From JAUYQR01 sp050632395 (GTDB taxonomy: Bacteria; Pseudomonadota; Alphaproteobacteria; Rhodobacterales; Rhodobacteraceae): DNA of 64,000 nucleotides. The translations under genes were made by a program, and so were the position numbers. Every line of letters starts with the position of its first letter. Position 1 is the first letter of the stretch. The notes below the pieces were generated by a model that was not told where the DNA came from, searched no databases, and worked only from the letters and a program-made list of their open reading frames with translations. Below, piece after piece: positions 9,728 to 18,143 of the stretch. Where the stretch lies: positions 3,720,001 through 3,784,000 of the forward strand of contig NZ_CP192600.1 in the NCBI RefSeq assembly GCF_050632395.1. Direction: 5' to 3'.

Positions 9728-12148
9728 TCAGGCAGCTTTCGCTTCCCGCATTTCGGCAATCGTTGTCAGGAACTTGCGATGAACCCACCTGTAGCAGTGT
9801 GCGACAACAACGCCGATGATGATGACGGCTGCCATTTCGGTCCAGGGGCGCGATTCGCCATAGAACTTTCTCACCAGATCCATCGTCGGTTCATGGCAGA
9901 GAAAGATGAACAAGGACGCGCCGGCAATTTCCGCGATAACGATTTTTGCCGGGGCTGGCACTACTATGCCACGGACGAAAAGCAGGACCGCACTGCCGCC
10001 CATAAGGTAGAATGCCGCGGATGTCGGCCCCCACCCAAGCAGAGCCACGGCGATTGCGGCAGCCATCGCTATAAGGCGAGACCGTGTGTCGGTGACACTT
10101 GCAATCACCACGCCAAGCGAGAAGGGCCAAGCGTAATGCCATGGGGTCCGATGGTAATTCCAATCGCCGTTCCAGAGGTATTCCACCGTGCGATCAACGA
10201 TAACGACCGCCAGCAAGAGGGTCAGCGCACTTTGCATGGGACGGGTCCGGAAAGCCTCGCGCACGGGGCCGATCGAGAACAGCACGGCTGCGGCCAGGAG
10301 CAGTTGAAGGTAGATCTCTATGAGGTAGAACAGGAATCCACGGAGTTGGTGCGGATCGACGTAGTTGGAGACCAGCAAGAGGGTGGGCAGTTCGAACTTT
10401 CGGGTCACCAATTCGAGCAGGGACACCAAGATCACGGTCGGAACCGCAACATAGAGCACTGTGCCGAGAAGCGTCTTAACATTGCCTGTGCGGATGATTT
10501 CCGGCAATTGGAACCGGGTGACAGAGTAGCCCGCCAGCACCATCAGGACGTAAGCCGCCCCCCAGTTGGAGCTGTAAACGAAGGCGCCCGCATGCAGGGC
10601 AACGATGCACATAACGAAGAACGCGCGGGTCAGAGTGGCGGATTCTAGCGGACGCCAGATCGTCTTTTCCGGAACCCCTATGTCGCGCTGCAACTCAGCC
10701 ACGCTAAGTGTTTCCCAAGCGGCCGGCGGTTGACCAAAGTTTTGTTCGAAAGCCAGATTGAACTGGATGTAACGCAATGAATCGCCGCCGAGCGTTTCAA
10801 ATGTGTCATTCGGCCCGATAGTCTGGCCGGGAAATTCCTGTTGGAACAGCGCAAGGACGGTATTTTTGCCGGCGGAGGGAGCTGCGGGCGGCTGTGCAGG
10901 CTCTTTCTGGCGGCCGGAAAACCGTTCGGCAAGCAGACGGCGTTCTACCTTGCCGGTGGCGGTGAGGGGCAGACGGTCCACCGAGATGACGTGGAGCGCG
11001 CTACCGGCAACGATGCCCATGGTGTGCAAGGCGGCGGCGGCGGCTTCGTTCACGGCTGCCGTGGCCGTTGGGGCGCCCTGAACCGCGACCAGAATGCCGT
11101 CGCCCCGCTGGTCATCGGCAACCCGGGCGACCGCAACCAGCAAGCCGGGGTCCAGACGCGACCGGATGCGTTGTTCAAGCTGGTCGGGGACGATTTTCAG
11201 GCCACCGCAGTTGATCAGGTCGTCCGCGCGCCCGTCGAAGAAGAGATGGCCGTCGCGCATATGCCCCAAGTCGTTGGTCTGGAGCCAGCCATCGGCATCC
11301 AGAAGATCGTGCAAGCCGTCGGCATCGATGCGTGACCGTGCGACATGCGGGCCGCGGATGCGGATGCGTCCGTCGTCCGCGACTTGCACCTCGGTGAGCC
11401 CGACCGCGCGACCGACCGAGCCGAGAAGATGGTCGGGCGTCTGCGACAGGGTCAGGAAGGTGCTGCGGGAGGCTTCGGTCAGGCCGTAATGCTGGACGAT
11501 CAGGGCATTGGGAAAGAGCGCCCGGACGGCGCGCTTTTCATCGGCGGACATATCCTGCGAGCCGATTTCCATCCACCGCAATTTCGTGCCAGCCGCGCGG
11601 ATGCTGTCAGGCGAGGCGAGCAGGACGCGCAGCAAGGTGGGCACTACGGAAAGCGCATTCACCTCGCCGGCGGCCAGCATACGGGCAAGTTCGGCCAGAT
11701 CGAGGCCGCGCGGTGGCAGATAGGCCATGCCGCCGACGGCGCTGATTGCCCGGTAGCGTGCCATGCCGAAGCTGTAGCAGGCGGGAACGGCTACATATTC
11801 GCGGATTTCGGACGTCATGCCCATCTGTTCGATGATGCGGTCGGCAGCGTCGGCGAGGTTTGCGTTGGTGAGTAGGATGCCTTTCGGCTGGCCTTCGGTG
11901 CCCGAGGTAAAGGTCACCTGCGCGGGCGCGTCGTCGTGCACGAGCGGGTGGCGGGCGCTGAACCAGCCGGACTTATCATCGGGATCAATGCAGCGGTCGA
12001 TGTTCAGCCCTGGCAGCGCCTGCACTTCCTCGGCGTCAGAAACCAGCACCACCAGCCTGCCCGCAGCCTGAAGTTCGAACACCTGCTCGACAAATGCGAG
12101 GGAGTTCTTGCGGACGAGCGCGGTGGCAGGAAGATTTTCAAATGTCAC
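9728..12148 (-). CDS. Adenylation-carrier-membrane acyltransferase (AT3) fusion protein
   Basis: 806-residue three-part protein. Residues 1-405 form a compact ANL adenylation domain: TSGTEGQPKG at 81-90, YGLTE at 221-225, Asp293 in TNDLGH, GRADD, and the A10 lysine Lys400 in LTATGK. Its N-terminal part is shorter than usual, with only about 80 residues before the TSG motif. Residues about 425-490 form a carrier domain with phosphopantetheine site GGDSL (Ser457). From about 505 on there are some ten membrane segments opening with an R-X10-H pattern (Arg508, His519), the hallmark of acyltransferase-3 membrane acylases. Inference: it activates an acid, tethers it to itself and passes it across or onto the membrane. 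GTG 12148 with GAGCGAGG upstream is preferred over the GTG at 12199. Isolated gene; substrate unknown. Confidence 0.75.
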   Translation of the reverse strand: MTFENLPATALVRKNSLAFVEQVFELQAAGRLVVLVSDAEEVQALPGLNIDRCIDPDDKSGWFSARHPLVHDDAPAQVTFTSGTEGQPKGILLTNANLADAADRIIEQMGMTSEIREYVAVPACYSFGMARYRAISAVGGMAYLPPRGLDLAELARMLAAGEVNALSVVPTLLRVLLASPDSIRAAGTKLRWMEIGSQDMSADEKRAVRALFPNALIVQHYGLTEASRSTFLTLSQTPDHLLGSVGRAVGLTEVQVADDGRIRIRGPHVARSRIDADGLHDLLDADGWLQTNDLGHMRDGHLFFDGRADDLINCGGLKIVPDQLEQRIRSRLDPGLLVAVARVADDQRGDGILVAVQGAPTATAAVNEAAAAALHTMGIVAGSALHVISVDRLPLTATGKVERRLLAERFSGRQKEPAQPPAAPSAGKNTVLALFQQEFPGQTIGPNDTFETLGGDSLRYIQFNLAFEQNFGQPPAAWETLSVAELQRDIGVPEKTIWRPLESATLTRAFFVMCIVALHAGAFVYSSNWGAAYVLMVLAGYSVTRFQLPEIIRTGNVKTLLGTVLYVAVPTVILVSLLELVTRKFELPTLLLVSNYVDPHQLRGFLFYLIEIYLQLLLAAAVLFSIGPVREAFRTRPMQSALTLLLAVVIVDRTVEYLWNGDWNYHRTPWHYAWPFSLGVVIASVTDTRSRLIAMAAAIAVALLGWGPTSAAFYLMGGSAVLLFVRGIVVPAPAKIVIAEIAGASLFIFLCHEPTMDLVRKFYGESRPWTEMAAVIIIGVVVAHCYRWVHRKFLTTIAEMREAKAA

Positions 12149-12199
12149 GGTAGCCTCGCTCAAAGAAATTTGGCACTTGTAAACACGGATTGTGGACAA

Positions 12200-12687
12200 A
12201 AGTATGTCCGATGGCGAGCATGCAAACGGCTACTTCGGTGAGTACGGCGCAAAACGATTTGACCGACTGGGGCTTGCGCGTCATTCCATGAACCGGGGTT
12301 CGGTGTAGCGCGGTTGTGTCAGCGGAACAATGGGCCTTCGGGAGTGCCGGTCGTCCACTCAGGTGTTCGGTGTGGTGTCAGGAATGGGCAACGTGTGTCG
12401 GGTAGGCCGCGCCGTGTGCGGCCCTGCGGCCGTGTCGCCAACCGGGAGAGTTAAACAGAAGGCTCTGCGGATGCAGTTGTGTGTTGGCTCAAGCTAGCGT
12501 CAAGCGCGATCTAGGTAACGAAGCGTTCGGAAATGGCCTGCATGGTCTCTTGCTCTCATGGCCTTTCGGCGGTTGGTCGGATGATCCGAGACGAACAAGC
12601 AAGAGCCGGATGGCGGGCTAGATGGAGAGACAGGCAAAAGTTGTCTTTGGCTTTGCCTTCGTTTTCAATAAGATAGATTGCGATTAA
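12200..12687. other. Long intergenic region without a recognisable gene
   Basis: About 490 bases between the adenylation-AT3 gene and tRNA-Ala. I see no open frame with a ribosome site. It contains a nested dyad: CTCTTGCT (12547-12554) against AGCAAGAG (12598-12605), enclosing the palindrome TCGGATGATCCGA (12577-12589). It probably carries the leftward promoter of the fusion gene and the trailer of the tRNA. A small RNA cannot be excluded. Confidence 0.3.
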
Positions 12688-12763
<76 letters not shown>

Positions 12764-12802
12764 GCACCATGGGCGGGTGTTTCGCCGATGGCGTTGGAAT
12801 TG

Positions 12803-13264
12803 TCAAGAAACAGGCGGGTGGGATGGGGTGGCGATGTGGGTGCGCACGAAGGCCACGATATCGGCGGCGGGGCGGGCACCGGCGAGGCGGGCGATCTCGC
12901 GGCCCCGGTGGTAGAGGATGAGAGCGGGGATGCCGCGGATGCCGGCGCGGGCGCTGATCGAGGAGTGGTCTTCGGTGTTCAGCTTGGCCAGCCGGACATG
13001 CGGTGCAAGGGCCTTGGCGGCCTTGGCGAATTCAGGTGCCATCGCGCGGCAGGGACCGCACCAAGGCGCCCAGTAATCGACCAGAAGCGGCAGGTCGTCG
13101 GTGCGGGTGGCCTTGTCATGCGCGGCGGCGTCAAGGTCGGCCACGCGGCCATCGGTCAGGGCCGCACCGCAGATACCGCATTTCGGCGCAGCGGCAAGGC
13201 GGGCAAGCGGCACCCGGTTGGTTTGCCCGCAGGCGGCACAGGTAAGTTTCACGCTGTCGGTCAT
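12803..13264 (-). CDS. trxC: Thioredoxin 2 (zinc-finger thioredoxin)
   Basis: Cytoplasmic thiol-disulfide reductase, 153 residues. An N-terminal zinc ribbon with Cys9, Cys12, Cys29 and Cys32 (TCAACG, KCGICG) precedes a thioredoxin fold with active site WCGPC at 68-72 and the cis-proline in GIRGIPALILY. This arrangement defines TrxC rather than TrxA. It is a single gene after tRNA-Ala. TrxC is under OxyR in enterobacteria, but no such site was sought successfully here. Confidence 0.93.
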   Translation of the reverse strand: MTDSVKLTCAACGQTNRVPLARLAAAPKCGICGAALTDGRVADLDAAAHDKATRTDDLPLLVDYWAPWCGPCRAMAPEFAKAAKALAPHVRLAKLNTEDHSSISARAGIRGIPALILYHRGREIARLAGARPAADIVAFVRTHIATPSHPPVS

Positions 13265-13339
13265 GGTACTGTCGCGCGCGGGGCGCCCTCATATTCTACC
13301 CGTGGAATATATTGGGCGCGCAGGGGGCGGGCGCAAGGG

Positions 13340-13657
13340 TCAGAGCAGGTCTTCTTCGGCGCCCGTGACGTCAATGCCCATCGCTTCGAGGCCCGACTCG
13401 AGGTTTTCGGCAAGGTGCGGCATACCCATCAGATAATCCGCCGTGGGCACCGTTGCCTCGGAAATCGCGGTGGCGACGGCTTCGGCAAAATCCTCGGGTT
13501 CAAAGGCACCGCGACCTACCCAGGCTAGGGCGGTGAGTTCGGCCTTTTCCTCGTCGTTCATCGCGTCGATGAAGGCGCGCAGTTCGCCTGCGCCCACGTC
13601 CATCTCGCGGGCGAGGAAGATCACTTGCACGACCTTGCTGGGGCTGATCTCGACCAT
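13340..13657 (-). CDS. DUF3775 family protein
   Basis: 105 residues, acidic and soluble, beginning MVEISPSKVVQVIFLAREMD at ATG 13657. The open frame continues upstream to 13765, but that stretch has no family character and overlaps the azlD end. It matches the small DUF3775 proteins common in Rhodobacterales and other alphaproteobacteria, with the block AFIDAMNDEEKAELTALAWV. No function is known for the family. Its neighbours azlD/azlC read the same way from 62 bases upstream. Confidence 0.7.
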   Translation of the reverse strand: MVEISPSKVVQVIFLAREMDVGAGELRAFIDAMNDEEKAELTALAWVGRGAFEPEDFAEAVATAISEATVPTADYLMGMPHLAENLESGLEAMGIDVTGAEEDLL

Positions 13658-13718
13658 ATGGGGGCCTTTCTTTGGCTGCGGGTATCGTTGCCGAAGCGGG
13701 CGCTTTGCGCAAGGCCGA

Positions 13719-14042
13719 TCAGCCCAGCGCGAAGACCGAAACCCCATATGCGACCGATCCGGCAAGGGTGGCGGCCACGACGGAACGGCTGGCCAGATAG
13801 ACGCCGATCACCGAGGCGGTGCCAATGGCGAGGGTGGCCATGTCACGCGGCACGAGGCTGAGCGAGGGCAGGATCGAGGCGACAAAGAGTGTGGCGATGG
13901 CGGCAGGCCCGGTCGCGGCGAGGAACCGGGCGAGCGGGCCGGTCTGCGGCAGGGACGTGCTGCCCATCCGGGTGGGGAGGACGCGGAAGGCGTAATTCGC
14001 AAGGCCGGCAAGGAGAGCGACGATCAGAAGGTCTGTGTTCAT
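13719..14042 (-). CDS. azlD: AzlD-type branched-chain amino acid exporter subunit
   Basis: 107-residue membrane protein with about four hydrophobic segments and the AzlD signature YAFRVLPTRMG near residue 17. It partners AzlC to export branched-chain amino acids or analogues across the inner membrane. The start ATG 14042 overlaps the azlC stop by four bases (ATGA). Actual substrate here is unproven. Confidence 0.85.
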   Translation of the reverse strand: MNTDLLIVALLAGLANYAFRVLPTRMGSTSLPQTGPLARFLAATGPAAIATLFVASILPSLSLVPRDMATLAIGTASVIGVYLASRSVVAATLAGSVAYGVSVFALG

Positions 14043-14722
14043 CGGCGGATGACCCCTGCGGCGGCTCCGGCGGCGATGCCCGCAAGGATGCCGGCGGTGG
14101 CGCTGATGGCAAGGGTGCCAGCGATCGTGGCGGCGGCGGCGACCACTATCGCCGGCACCTGCGGCCGGGCGATGAGCGAGAGGAGGAGTGCGAGAAAGAG
14201 GGCGGGCAGCATGAAGCCGAGGGCGGCACCAATCGCCGGAGAGCCGTCCAGCGCACTGTCGCCGGCATAGGCGCCGATCGCGGTCCCGCCGATCCATGCG
14301 GCGTAGGCGGGCAGGCCGAGACCGAACATGTAGCTTTCTGAGAATCGCTGGCCGCGTGCGAGGGAGCCCAATGCCTGACCGAAGACCTCGTCCGTTAGCC
14401 CGAAGCCCCAAGCCCAGACGCGACGCGTGCTGGCATCGTCACCGGCGGCTTTCATTAGGGCGGGGCCGTAGACCAGATGGCGCAGGTTCATCGCGATCAG
14501 AGTGAGGGCAGTGATCAGGACTGGCGCACCAGAGGAGAGGAGGGCCAGGGCAAGGAACTGCGAGGCACCCGCGTAGATGAGGAGCGAAAGGGCCGTGGCC
14601 TCGACCGGGGTGAAGCCGGCTTGGGTGGCGGCGACGCCGAAGGAAAATGCAATGGGCAGGTAGCCGAGCACGATGGGCAGGGCGGAGGCGAGGCCGGAGG
14701 TGAAGGCGGAGCGTGGCATCAT
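14039..14722 (-). CDS. azlC: AzlC-type branched-chain amino acid exporter subunit
   Basis: 227-residue polytopic membrane protein. It shows the AzlC family block GYLPIAFSFGVAATQAG near the N-terminus, then LIYAGASQFLALALL and LRHLVYGPAL. It forms the large subunit of the AzlCD exporter, and the azlD start is embedded in its stop. About five to six membrane segments are visible. MM at the start leaves the first codon uncertain by one residue. Confidence 0.9.
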   Translation of the reverse strand: MMPRSAFTSGLASALPIVLGYLPIAFSFGVAATQAGFTPVEATALSLLIYAGASQFLALALLSSGAPVLITALTLIAMNLRHLVYGPALMKAAGDDASTRRVWAWGFGLTDEVFGQALGSLARGQRFSESYMFGLGLPAYAAWIGGTAIGAYAGDSALDGSPAIGAALGFMLPALFLALLLSLIARPQVPAIVVAAAATIAGTLAISATAGILAGIAAGAAAGVIRR

Positions 14723-14786
14723 CAGGCGGCTTCGGTAGCGCGGGGCGTGGCCATGGTCAATCGCGCGCTGCCTTTGCCGAAAGGCC

Positions 14787-14808
14787 GGGAGGGGCTCACA
14801 CCCCTCCC
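14787..14808 (-). terminator. Hairpin after gcvP
   Basis: GGGAGGGG (14787-14794) pairs with CCCCTCCC (14801-14808) around a six-base loop, 30 bases after the gcvP stop on the leftward transcript and before azlC. The trailing sequence is not T-rich, so it may be an imperfect intrinsic terminator. Confidence 0.6.
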
Positions 14809-14837
14809 TTCCCGTTCAATGGTCGAAGAGGAGGCCG

Positions 14838-17681
14838 CTATTCGGCAGCCTCCATGTAGCTTTCGACCGGCGGGCAGGTGCAGACGAGGTTGCGGTCGCC
14901 GTAGACGTTGTCGACGCGGCCCACCGGGGGCCAGTATTTGTCGACCCGGAAGGCGCCCGGGGGGAAGCAGCCCTGTTCGCGGGAGTATTTGCGATCCCAC
15001 GCTTCGGTGACGAGGGCCGCCACGGTATGCGGGGCGTGGCGGAGCGGACTTTCCTCGGCGGTGATCTCGCCGCGTTCTACGGCAGCGATTTCGGCGCGGA
15101 TCGACAGAAGCGCGGTGATGAAGCGGTCGATCTCGGCCTTGGTCTCGGACTCGGTGGGTTCGACCATCAGCGTGCCGGAGACCGGCCACGACATCGTGGG
15201 GGCGTGGAAGCCGTTGTCGATGAGGCGCTTGGCGATGTCGTCCACCGTGACGCCGACAGCGGCGAAGGGCCGGGTGTCGAGGATGCATTCGTGGGCGACG
15301 CGGCCCTTGTTGCCCATGAAGAGGATCGGGTAGGCGCCCGACAGGCGGGCCGCGATGTAGTTGGCGTTCAGGATCGCGACGCGGGTAGCCTGCGTGACCC
15401 CTGCCCCGCCCATAAGAAGGCAATAGGCCCAGGAGATCAGGAGAATCGAGGCGGAGCCGTAGGGTGCCGCAGAGACCGGGCCTTCGGCGCCTCCGGTTTC
15501 GGGGTGGCCGGGCAGGAAGGGCGCAAGGTGCGCCTTGACGCCGATCGGGCCCATGCCGGGACCGCCGCCGCCGTGCGGGATGGCGAAGGTCTTGTGCAGG
15601 TTGAGGTGGCTGACGTCCGACCCGATCTCGCCCGGCTTCACGAGGCCGACAAGGGCGTTCATGTTGGCGCCATCAAGGTAGACCTGACCGCCGTGGTCAT
15701 GGGTGATGCGGCAGATGTCCTTCACGGTTTCCTCGAACACGCCGTGCGTCGAGGGGTAGGTGATCATGCAGGCGGCCAGACGATCGCCCGCCGCTGCGGC
15801 CTTGGCGCGGAAATCATCTAGGTCGACGTCGCCGTTCGGGGCGGATTTGACGACGACCACCTCCATCCCGGCCATCTGCGCCGAGGCGGGGTTGGTGCCA
15901 TGCGCCGAAACCGGGATCAGGCAGACGGTGCGCTGGGTATCGCCGCGTGAGCGGTGGTAGGCGAGGATGGTCAGAAGGCCCGCGTATTCGCCCTGCGCGC
16001 CGGAATTGGGCTGCATCGACATGGCGTCGTAGCCGGTGATCTCGCACAGTTTGGCGGAGAGGTCGGTGATCGCCTCGTGGTACCCTTGCGCCTGATCGAA
16101 CGGCGCGAAGGGGTGGAGAGAGCCGAATTCGGGCCAGGTGATCGGCATCATTTCGGCAGCGGCGTTCAGCTTCATGGTGCAGGAACCGAGCGGGATCATC
16201 GCCCGGTCAAGGGCGAGATCGCGGTCGGAAAGGCGGCGCATGTAGCGCATCATTTCCGATTCCGCGCGGTTCATGTGGAAGACCGGGTGGGTCAGATAGT
16301 CCGACGTTCGCGCCATGTCTTCGGGAAAGCCAAGCTGCGCGCGGTGCGGCGGCACGCCGTCGATGCCGAAGGCACGCAGGACGCGGATCAACACCTTTTC
16401 GTCGGAGGTTTCGTCCAGCGAGATGCCGATCCGGTCATTGCCGATCTTGCGGAAGTTCAGGCCTTCGTGGCGGGCGGCGGCAAGGATACCCGCCTGACCC
16501 ACGCCGACCTCGACCGTGATGGTGTCGAAGAAAGCCTTGGGGCTGACCTTGGCCCCGGCGGCCTTCAGCGCGCGGGCGAGACGGTTGGTCAGGAAATGCA
16601 CGCGTTCAGCGATGGCGCGCAGGCCCTTTGGCCCGTGGAACACAGCGTAGAAAGAGGCCATGACGGCCAGAAGCGCCTGCGCGGTGCAGACGTTCGAGGT
16701 GGCCTTTTCGCGGCGGATGTGCTGCTCGCGGGTTTGCAGCGAAAGGCGGTAGGCCTTAGTTCCGTTGCTGTCGATGCTGACGCCAACGATGCGGCCGGGC
16801 ATGGAGCGCTTTAGGTCATCCTTGCAGGACATGAAGGCGGCATGCGGGCCGCCGTACCCCATCGGCACGCCGAAACGTTGGCTGGAGCCGACAGCGATGT
16901 CGGCGCCCATAGCGCCCGGTTCCTTCAGCATGCAGAGCGCCAGAAGGTCGGTCGCGACGATGGCGATGGCCTTGGCCTCGTGCAAACGGGCGATTTCGGC
17001 GGTGAAATCCTGCACATGGCCGTAGCTGCCAGGGTACTGGAAGATCGCGCCGAAGACCTTGGACGGGTCCAGCTTGTCGACGCTGTCCTCGATGATCTCG
17101 ATGCCAAGGGGAAGCGCGCGAGTGCGGATCACGGCGATGGTCTGGGGGTGACAGAAGCGGTCAACGAAGAACGCCCGCGCCTTCGATTTGGCGCTGCGTT
17201 CGGCCATAGTCATCGCCTCGGCGGCGGCGGTCGCCTCGTCCAGAAGGCTGGCGTTGGCCACATCGAGGCCGGTCAGGTCGCAGATCATGGTCTGGTAGTT
17301 CAAGAGCGCCTCAAGCCGGCCCTGCGCGATTTCGGGCTGGTAAGGGGTGTAGGCGGTGTACCAGGCCGGGTTTTCCAGGATGTTGCGCTGGATCGCAGGC
17401 GGCGTGACGGTGCCGTAATACCCCTGTCCTATCAGGCTGGTCATCACCTTGTTCTTGCGCGCCACCTCACCCATCCGCGCCAGAAGCTCGTGCTCGGCCA
17501 GGGGTGCCCAGGTCAGTGGCTTTGACTGCCGGATCGCAGACGGCACGGTCTGGTCGATCAACTCGTCCAGGGTGCGCACGCCGACGGCTTTCAGCATCTC
17601 GTCCATCTCGGACGGCGAAGGGCCTATGTGGCGGCGGTTGGCGAAATCGTAGGCGTTGTAGTCGACGGGTGTGTAGGTCAT
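14838..17681 (-). CDS. gcvP: Glycine dehydrogenase (decarboxylating), P protein
   Basis: PLP enzyme of the glycine cleavage system: it decarboxylates glycine and passes aminomethyl to the lipoyl arm of GcvH. It is the single-chain form, 947 residues, with the PLP lysine in NLHKTFAIPHGGGGPGMGPI in the second half. ATG 17681 (MTYTPVDYNAYDF) is preferred because family members begin shortly before this block; an in-frame ATG at 17717 would add 12 atypical residues. Last gene of gcvT-gcvH-gcvP, but separated from gcvH by 93 bases containing a strong terminator-like hairpin. Confidence 0.96.
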   Translation of the reverse strand: MTYTPVDYNAYDFANRRHIGPSPSEMDEMLKAVGVRTLDELIDQTVPSAIRQSKPLTWAPLAEHELLARMGEVARKNKVMTSLIGQGYYGTVTPPAIQRNILENPAWYTAYTPYQPEIAQGRLEALLNYQTMICDLTGLDVANASLLDEATAAAEAMTMAERSAKSKARAFFVDRFCHPQTIAVIRTRALPLGIEIIEDSVDKLDPSKVFGAIFQYPGSYGHVQDFTAEIARLHEAKAIAIVATDLLALCMLKEPGAMGADIAVGSSQRFGVPMGYGGPHAAFMSCKDDLKRSMPGRIVGVSIDSNGTKAYRLSLQTREQHIRREKATSNVCTAQALLAVMASFYAVFHGPKGLRAIAERVHFLTNRLARALKAAGAKVSPKAFFDTITVEVGVGQAGILAAARHEGLNFRKIGNDRIGISLDETSDEKVLIRVLRAFGIDGVPPHRAQLGFPEDMARTSDYLTHPVFHMNRAESEMMRYMRRLSDRDLALDRAMIPLGSCTMKLNAAAEMMPITWPEFGSLHPFAPFDQAQGYHEAITDLSAKLCEITGYDAMSMQPNSGAQGEYAGLLTILAYHRSRGDTQRTVCLIPVSAHGTNPASAQMAGMEVVVVKSAPNGDVDLDDFRAKAAAAGDRLAACMITYPSTHGVFEETVKDICRITHDHGGQVYLDGANMNALVGLVKPGEIGSDVSHLNLHKTFAIPHGGGGPGMGPIGVKAHLAPFLPGHPETGGAEGPVSAAPYGSASILLISWAYCLLMGGAGVTQATRVAILNANYIAARLSGAYPILFMGNKGRVAHECILDTRPFAAVGVTVDDIAKRLIDNGFHAPTMSWPVSGTLMVEPTESETKAEIDRFITALLSIRAEIAAVERGEITAEESPLRHAPHTVAALVTEAWDRKYSREQGCFPPGAFRVDKYWPPVGRVDNVYGDRNLVCTCPPVESYMEAAE

Positions 17682-17723
17682 CGCTCGCATCGGGCCGCAC
17701 GACCCGCTCCCATTCATCTGTCC

Positions 17724-17761
17724 AAAAATATCCCGGGGGGTCCGGGGGGCTGGCCCCCCGG
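17724..17761 (-). terminator. Intra-operon terminator-like hairpin between gcvH and gcvP
   Basis: CCGGGGGG (17742-17749) pairs with CCCCCCGG (17754-17761) over a four-base loop. On the leftward transcript it is followed by a second C/G run and then ATATTTTT (T-run at 17724-17728). It lies within the gcv operon and could reduce or stop read-through into gcvP. The trailing part resembles the CCTCCGGCGGGGATATTT repeat seen elsewhere in the window. Confidence 0.55.
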
Positions 17762-17774
17762 CCCTTGGCCATGA

Positions 17775-18134
17775 TCAGCCCACCAGGTCTTGATACTCGT
17801 CCTCGTCCATGAACTGGTCGAGCACGCTCAGGTCATCGACCTTCATCTTGAAGAACCACGCAGCCCCGGTCGGGTCTTCGTTCACGAGGCTTGGCGCATC
17901 GGTCAGCTTTTCGTTCACTTCGACGATCTCGCCATCGATCGGGGCCAGAATGTCGGAGGCTGCCTTGACGCTTTCGATCACGCAGACCTCGTCGCCTTCG
18001 GCCACCATCGTTTCGGGTTCGGGCAGTTCGACGAACACCACGTCACCCAGCTGGGTGGCCGCGTGCTCGGTGATGCCGACGACGACCAGATCGCCCTCGA
18101 CGCGCAGCCATTCGTGATCCTTGGTAAATTTCAT
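17775..18134 (-). CDS. gcvH: Glycine cleavage system H protein
   Basis: Lipoyl carrier that shuttles the aminomethyl group between GcvP, GcvT and lipoamide dehydrogenase. 119 residues, within the usual size, with the lipoylated lysine in ESVKAASD. The N-terminus MKFTKDHEWLRVEGD is canonical. Nine bases after the gcvT stop, clearly the same transcript and downstream of the glycine riboswitch. Confidence 0.97.
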   Translation of the reverse strand: MKFTKDHEWLRVEGDLVVVGITEHAATQLGDVVFVELPEPETMVAEGDEVCVIESVKAASDILAPIDGEIVEVNEKLTDAPSLVNEDPTGAAWFFKMKVDDLSVLDQFMDEDEYQDLVG

Positions 18135-18143
18135 CGTCTTGCC

